Shown: positions 33,654-36,049 of the stretch, one piece after another
How the letters are laid out: each line of letters begins with the position of its first letter
Position numbering within the stretch: the first letter of the stretch is position 1
Source of the DNA: Nitrospira sp.
GTDB lineage: Bacteria > Nitrospirota > Nitrospiria > Nitrospirales > Nitrospiraceae
DNA: 36,049 nucleotides
Direction of reading: 5' to 3'
NCBI GenBank assembly: GCA_019636835.1
Contig: JAHBWU010000041.1
Location: 1-36,049, forward strand
The notes under the pieces: generated by a model
Seen by the model: the letters and a program-made list of their open reading frames with translations, nothing else
What the model was told of the DNA's origin: nothing
Database searches by the model: none
Translations under genes and position numbers: made by a program

Positions 33654-34535
33654 ATGATAAGTGGCTGGACGATAGGGGAGAGGAGTGGGCGGAGGCGACT
33701 GTTTTGCTGGTCGTGGTGCGTCGCCGTGCTATTGGTGGCCCTCGCAGGCTGCTCGCTCACCACGAGCTATCGATATGCTGACCGAATCATTCTCTGGAAG
33801 CTCGACCATTACTTCGATCTCAATCGCGATCAGCGCCATGATCTATCCCAACGCCTCACTCCTTTACTTGATAGGCATCGGCACGAGGCCTTGCCGCAGT
33901 ATGAAACGTTCCTTCGAGAGATCGGTCAGCGAGTCGAACGGGGACTCACGGGGCTAGATGTCGATTGGGCCTATGCCACCTACGATCGGCTGCGCACCGA
34001 CCTCTTCGAGCGCGTCGTAGTCGACAGCGGAGCCTTTCTTGCTTCAGTCAATACGCGGCAGGTGCACACGTTCGAATCGGCGTTGCAGAAGGACAATACC
34101 AAAGCCACGCGCCTCGTTCAGACTCCCGCGCCGGAGCGTCTCAAAGAAAGGGCTCAGACCACTCTGGATGTGGCAAAAGACTGGCTGGGGCTGCTGACCA
34201 AAGAGCAGCAAGCGCAGATCCGCGAGTGGAGCCTCACGCTCCCTGATATGGAACCAATGTGGGTCGCCTACCAGCAGCAACGCCGACAGGAACTCGTGAC
34301 TCTCTTACATCAGCACCGGACTCCCGAGCAGATCGCCCGAGAACTCCGTTCCATGTTCGTGTATCACGATCAGACCGCCCCCCAGTCCTATCAAAGCGCG
34401 GTCCGCCACATGCGCGAGAATGCCAAGACCATGACCCTGGCCATCGACCAGCGCATGACTCCCGAACAGCGCCGCCACGCCGTCGCCAAACTCCAACGGC
34501 TCATCGACCAGGTCCACGGCCTCCAGGCGGGATAG
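33654..34535 (+). CDS. DUF6279-like lipoprotein
   Basis: A 293-residue secreted lipoprotein. A basic N region (Arg10, Arg13-15) leads to a hydrophobic stretch and a lipobox LAGC with Cys33 as the lipidation site. The mature part is mostly helical: YRYADRIILWKLDHYFDLNRDQRHDLSQRL and on to MTLAIDQRMTPEQRRHAVAKLQRLIDQV. This pattern fits the DUF6279 family, whose role is unknown. I chose the ATG at 33654 because the signal sequence starts there; the longer frame from 33564 would put residues before it that spoil the signal peptide. It probably sits in the periplasm, anchored to a membrane. Confidence 0.75.
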   Translation: MISGWTIGERSGRRRLFCWSWCVAVLLVALAGCSLTTSYRYADRIILWKLDHYFDLNRDQRHDLSQRLTPLLDRHRHEALPQYETFLREIGQRVERGLTGLDVDWAYATYDRLRTDLFERVVVDSGAFLASVNTRQVHTFESALQKDNTKATRLVQTPAPERLKERAQTTLDVAKDWLGLLTKEQQAQIREWSLTLPDMEPMWVAYQQQRRQELVTLLHQHRTPEQIARELRSMFVYHDQTAPQSYQSAVRHMRENAKTMTLAIDQRMTPEQRRHAVAKLQRLIDQVHGLQAG

Positions 34536-34692
34536 CCTTCGATCAGCCAGACGACGTCGGCTCTTTACTCACAGACATGATTTCCGACCGAGATGAGTAG
34601 GCTCCGGCCAACCTTGGCTCCGCGGGAACCGTGAGTCATAGACCGAATGGGGTTGCCATCATCGATGGAGGCTTGGCAGGACTCACAGCGGC

Positions 34693-35085
34693 CTAGCCGA
34701 TTGAAGACCTTTTTTTTGCGGGAGCCAGGAGTTGTTGGAGGCCGGCTATCAGCTCGTCGACGTTGATGGGCTTTTGGACATACGAGACCGCGCCAAGCTT
34801 CAGCGCTTTCTCCTCGCCCTCCTTGGGCGCGCGAGCCGTAATCACGATCACCGGCACATGGCTCAGGAACTTGTTGGCTTTGAGCCGTTCCAAGATGAGG
34901 AAGCCATCGCCTCCGGGCAGGCCCAGGTCGAGCAGAATGACTTGGGGTTGATGCGTCCTGGCTACGCCCATTGCCTGCATCCCATCGGCCGCCCACACCG
35001 GCGCATAGCCATGTGATTGGAGGACGGCATTCAGCAACGCCCAACTATCGGCGCTATCATCGATGACCAGAATCTTGGGCTTCAT
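34693..35085 (-). CDS. Orphan single-domain response regulator
   Basis: A 130-residue receiver domain with Asp9/Asp10, phospho-acceptor Asp53 in VILLDLGLPGGDG, Thr83 and Lys105 (VQKPI). There is no output domain, and no kinase stands beside it. The start at 35085 has GAGGGA five bases upstream; a longer frame from 35250 adds residues unrelated to a receiver. It may be phosphorylated by a hybrid kinase elsewhere, or by the CheA encoded 20 kb away, but nothing in the sequence decides this. Confidence 0.85.
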   Translation of the reverse strand: MKPKILVIDDSADSWALLNAVLQSHGYAPVWAADGMQAMGVARTHQPQVILLDLGLPGGDGFLILERLKANKFLSHVPVIVITARAPKEGEEKALKLGAVSYVQKPINVDELIAGLQQLLAPAKKRSSIG

Positions 35086-35426
35086 ACCGTCCCTCGTGAT
35101 TCGAGCATCCCTGGCCCATCCATGAGCCCTTCTGATGAAAGTGTACCTCGTGTTGGGATTTTCCGCTTGCCCGGACAGAGTTCCTTCCAGGAGGGGCACG
35201 CGCACCAGCGCTGGCAGCTGACCAGGATGGGAGAATAGGCAATTCTTCACACCAGATCGTCATTCCTTACAGGGGAAGTGTTCGTGTCCCAGTATGCCGG
35301 GCCCCGTTCGGGTCAACGGAAGGATAGGGATACGTACTTCTCAGAGGGACGTGATTTCTTGACGGGAAACGGGTAAGCTGCCGGCGCTAAACACGCTGGC
35401 CTGACTCGAAGCAAAATTCGCGCTGC

Positions 35427-36049
35427 ATGAACCTTACCCCATACCACGCCAAGTACTTTGCCTATGAACTTACCAAGCGCTGTGCCTCCGACAGTGTTGA
35501 AAAACTGGCTGCCGCCCTGTCAGACGCACAGGTGGACCTTAACCCTCACCAGGTCGAGGCAGCGTTGTTCGCATTCCGCAACCCCTTTTCACGCGGCGCC
35601 ATTCTGGCTGATGAGGTTGGACTGGGAAAAACCATTGAAGCCGGGCTGCTGATCTCCCAAAGGTGGGCGGAACGCAAGCGCCGACTTCTGGTCATCGTTC
35701 CCGCCAATCTACGCAAGCAATGGAGTCAAGAATTAGCCGACAAGTTTCATCTTCCATCAGCCATTCTGGAAAACAAGAGCTTTAACGACGCCATCCGATC
35801 GGGCAATCTCAATCCCTTTCAGCGAGACGGGATCGTCCTTTGTTCGTACCAGTTCGCTCGGACGAAGGAGCCATACCTGCGTCAAACCAATTGGGATCTG
35901 GTCGTGATCGATGAGGCACACCGGCTGCGCAATGTCTACAAGACATCCAGCAAGATCGCCACGGCCATCAAGCTGGCAGTCGCACCATTTCCCAAAGTGC
36001 TGCTGACCGCCACGCCGCTTCAGAATTCGCTTCTGGAACTCTACGGGTT
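35427..36049 (+). CDS. SNF2-family DNA helicase/translocase (3' end cut by window)
   Basis: The first 207 codons of a large helicase. The ATG at 35427 opens MNLTPYHAKYFAYELTKR. Helicase motif I is at about 58-72 (ILADEVGLGKTIEAG), motif Ia follows (LLVIVPANLRKQWSQEL), then the DEAH box in VVIDEAHRLRN and motif III in LLTATPLQN. These are SNF2/RapA-type features with LNPHQVEAALFAF as the Q-motif-like lead. The product runs past the window end. Proteins with this N terminus often lie beside methyltransferases and restriction genes, so it may be a defence gene, but the neighbours on the right are not in view. Confidence 0.85.
   Translation, partial: MNLTPYHAKYFAYELTKRCASDSVEKLAAALSDAQVDLNPHQVEAALFAFRNPFSRGAILADEVGLGKTIEAGLLISQRWAERKRRLLVIVPANLRKQWSQELADKFHLPSAILENKSFNDAIRSGNLNPFQRDGIVLCSYQFARTKEPYLRQTNWDLVVIDEAHRLRNVYKTSSKIATAIKLAVAPFPKVLLTATPLQNSLLELYG

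Noticed and set aside
1..36049. CRISPR arrays, tRNA, rRNA or insertion sequences
   Set aside because: I saw no regularly spaced repeats, no tRNA-like cloverleaf sequence, no rRNA segment and no transposase.

Overview
The window reads as ordinary chromosomal DNA of a free-living Gram-negative (diderm) bacterium. The lipid A and LPS-export genes, the adenosylcobalamin genes, the type IV pilus-like chemosensory genes and the large Fe-S/FAD oxidoreductase together suggest Nitrospirota, most likely a Nitrospira-like organism. That assignment is inference from gene content and style; no rRNA or other marker is present.

Region 1 (1-8162, + strand): the 3' end of a cysteine-rich CWC protein, then nine tightly packed cobalamin genes: bluB, pduO-type adenosyltransferase, cobU, cobT, cobS, cbiB/cobD, threonine-phosphate decarboxylase, cbiZ and cobQ/cbiP. 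Most neighbours overlap by 1 to 23 bases. Together they make the lower ligand (BluB), adenosylate the corrinoid, amidate it to adenosylcobyric acid, attach the aminopropanol arm and assemble the nucleotide loop. CbiZ adds a salvage/remodelling entry. No corrin-ring genes are visible.

Region 2 (8405-19282, + strand): a chemosensory cluster of a CheY-like regulator, CheW, a two-HAMP receptor, a 1116-residue CheA hybrid (three HPt-like segments plus a receiver), two divergent CheW-like proteins, a receiver with a long coiled coil, a degenerate-HPt protein (FimL/ChpA-N-like) and an HD-GYP-type protein. No CheR or CheB is present. It most resembles Pil-Chp/FrzE-type systems that control surface motility or second messengers.

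Region 3 (19539-25424): a small membrane protein (+), an intergenic repeat-like segment, and a minus-strand operon lptF-lptG-fabF-acp-lpxD with a near-consensus promoter at 25475-25503. The acyl carrier protein has an unusual lysine-rich tail. The operon probably supplies and exports lipid A/LPS.

Region 4 (25739-32595): a cold-shock protein with a probable long leader and a strong hairpin behind it, a TPR protein, a D-2-hydroxyacid dehydrogenase (-), a fused GlcD/GlcF-like FAD/Fe-S oxidoreductase, and a MoaD/ThiS-like small protein without the terminal Gly-Gly.

Region 5 (32703-36049): a toxin-antitoxin-like pair (small protein plus nucleotidyltransferase), a DUF6279-like lipoprotein, an orphan receiver (-), and the first 207 codons of an SNF2-family helicase cut by the window end. 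The helicase may open a defence locus outside the window. The most unusual items are the lysine-tailed acyl carrier protein in a lipid A operon and the methylation-free chemosensory array with its non-canonical parts.
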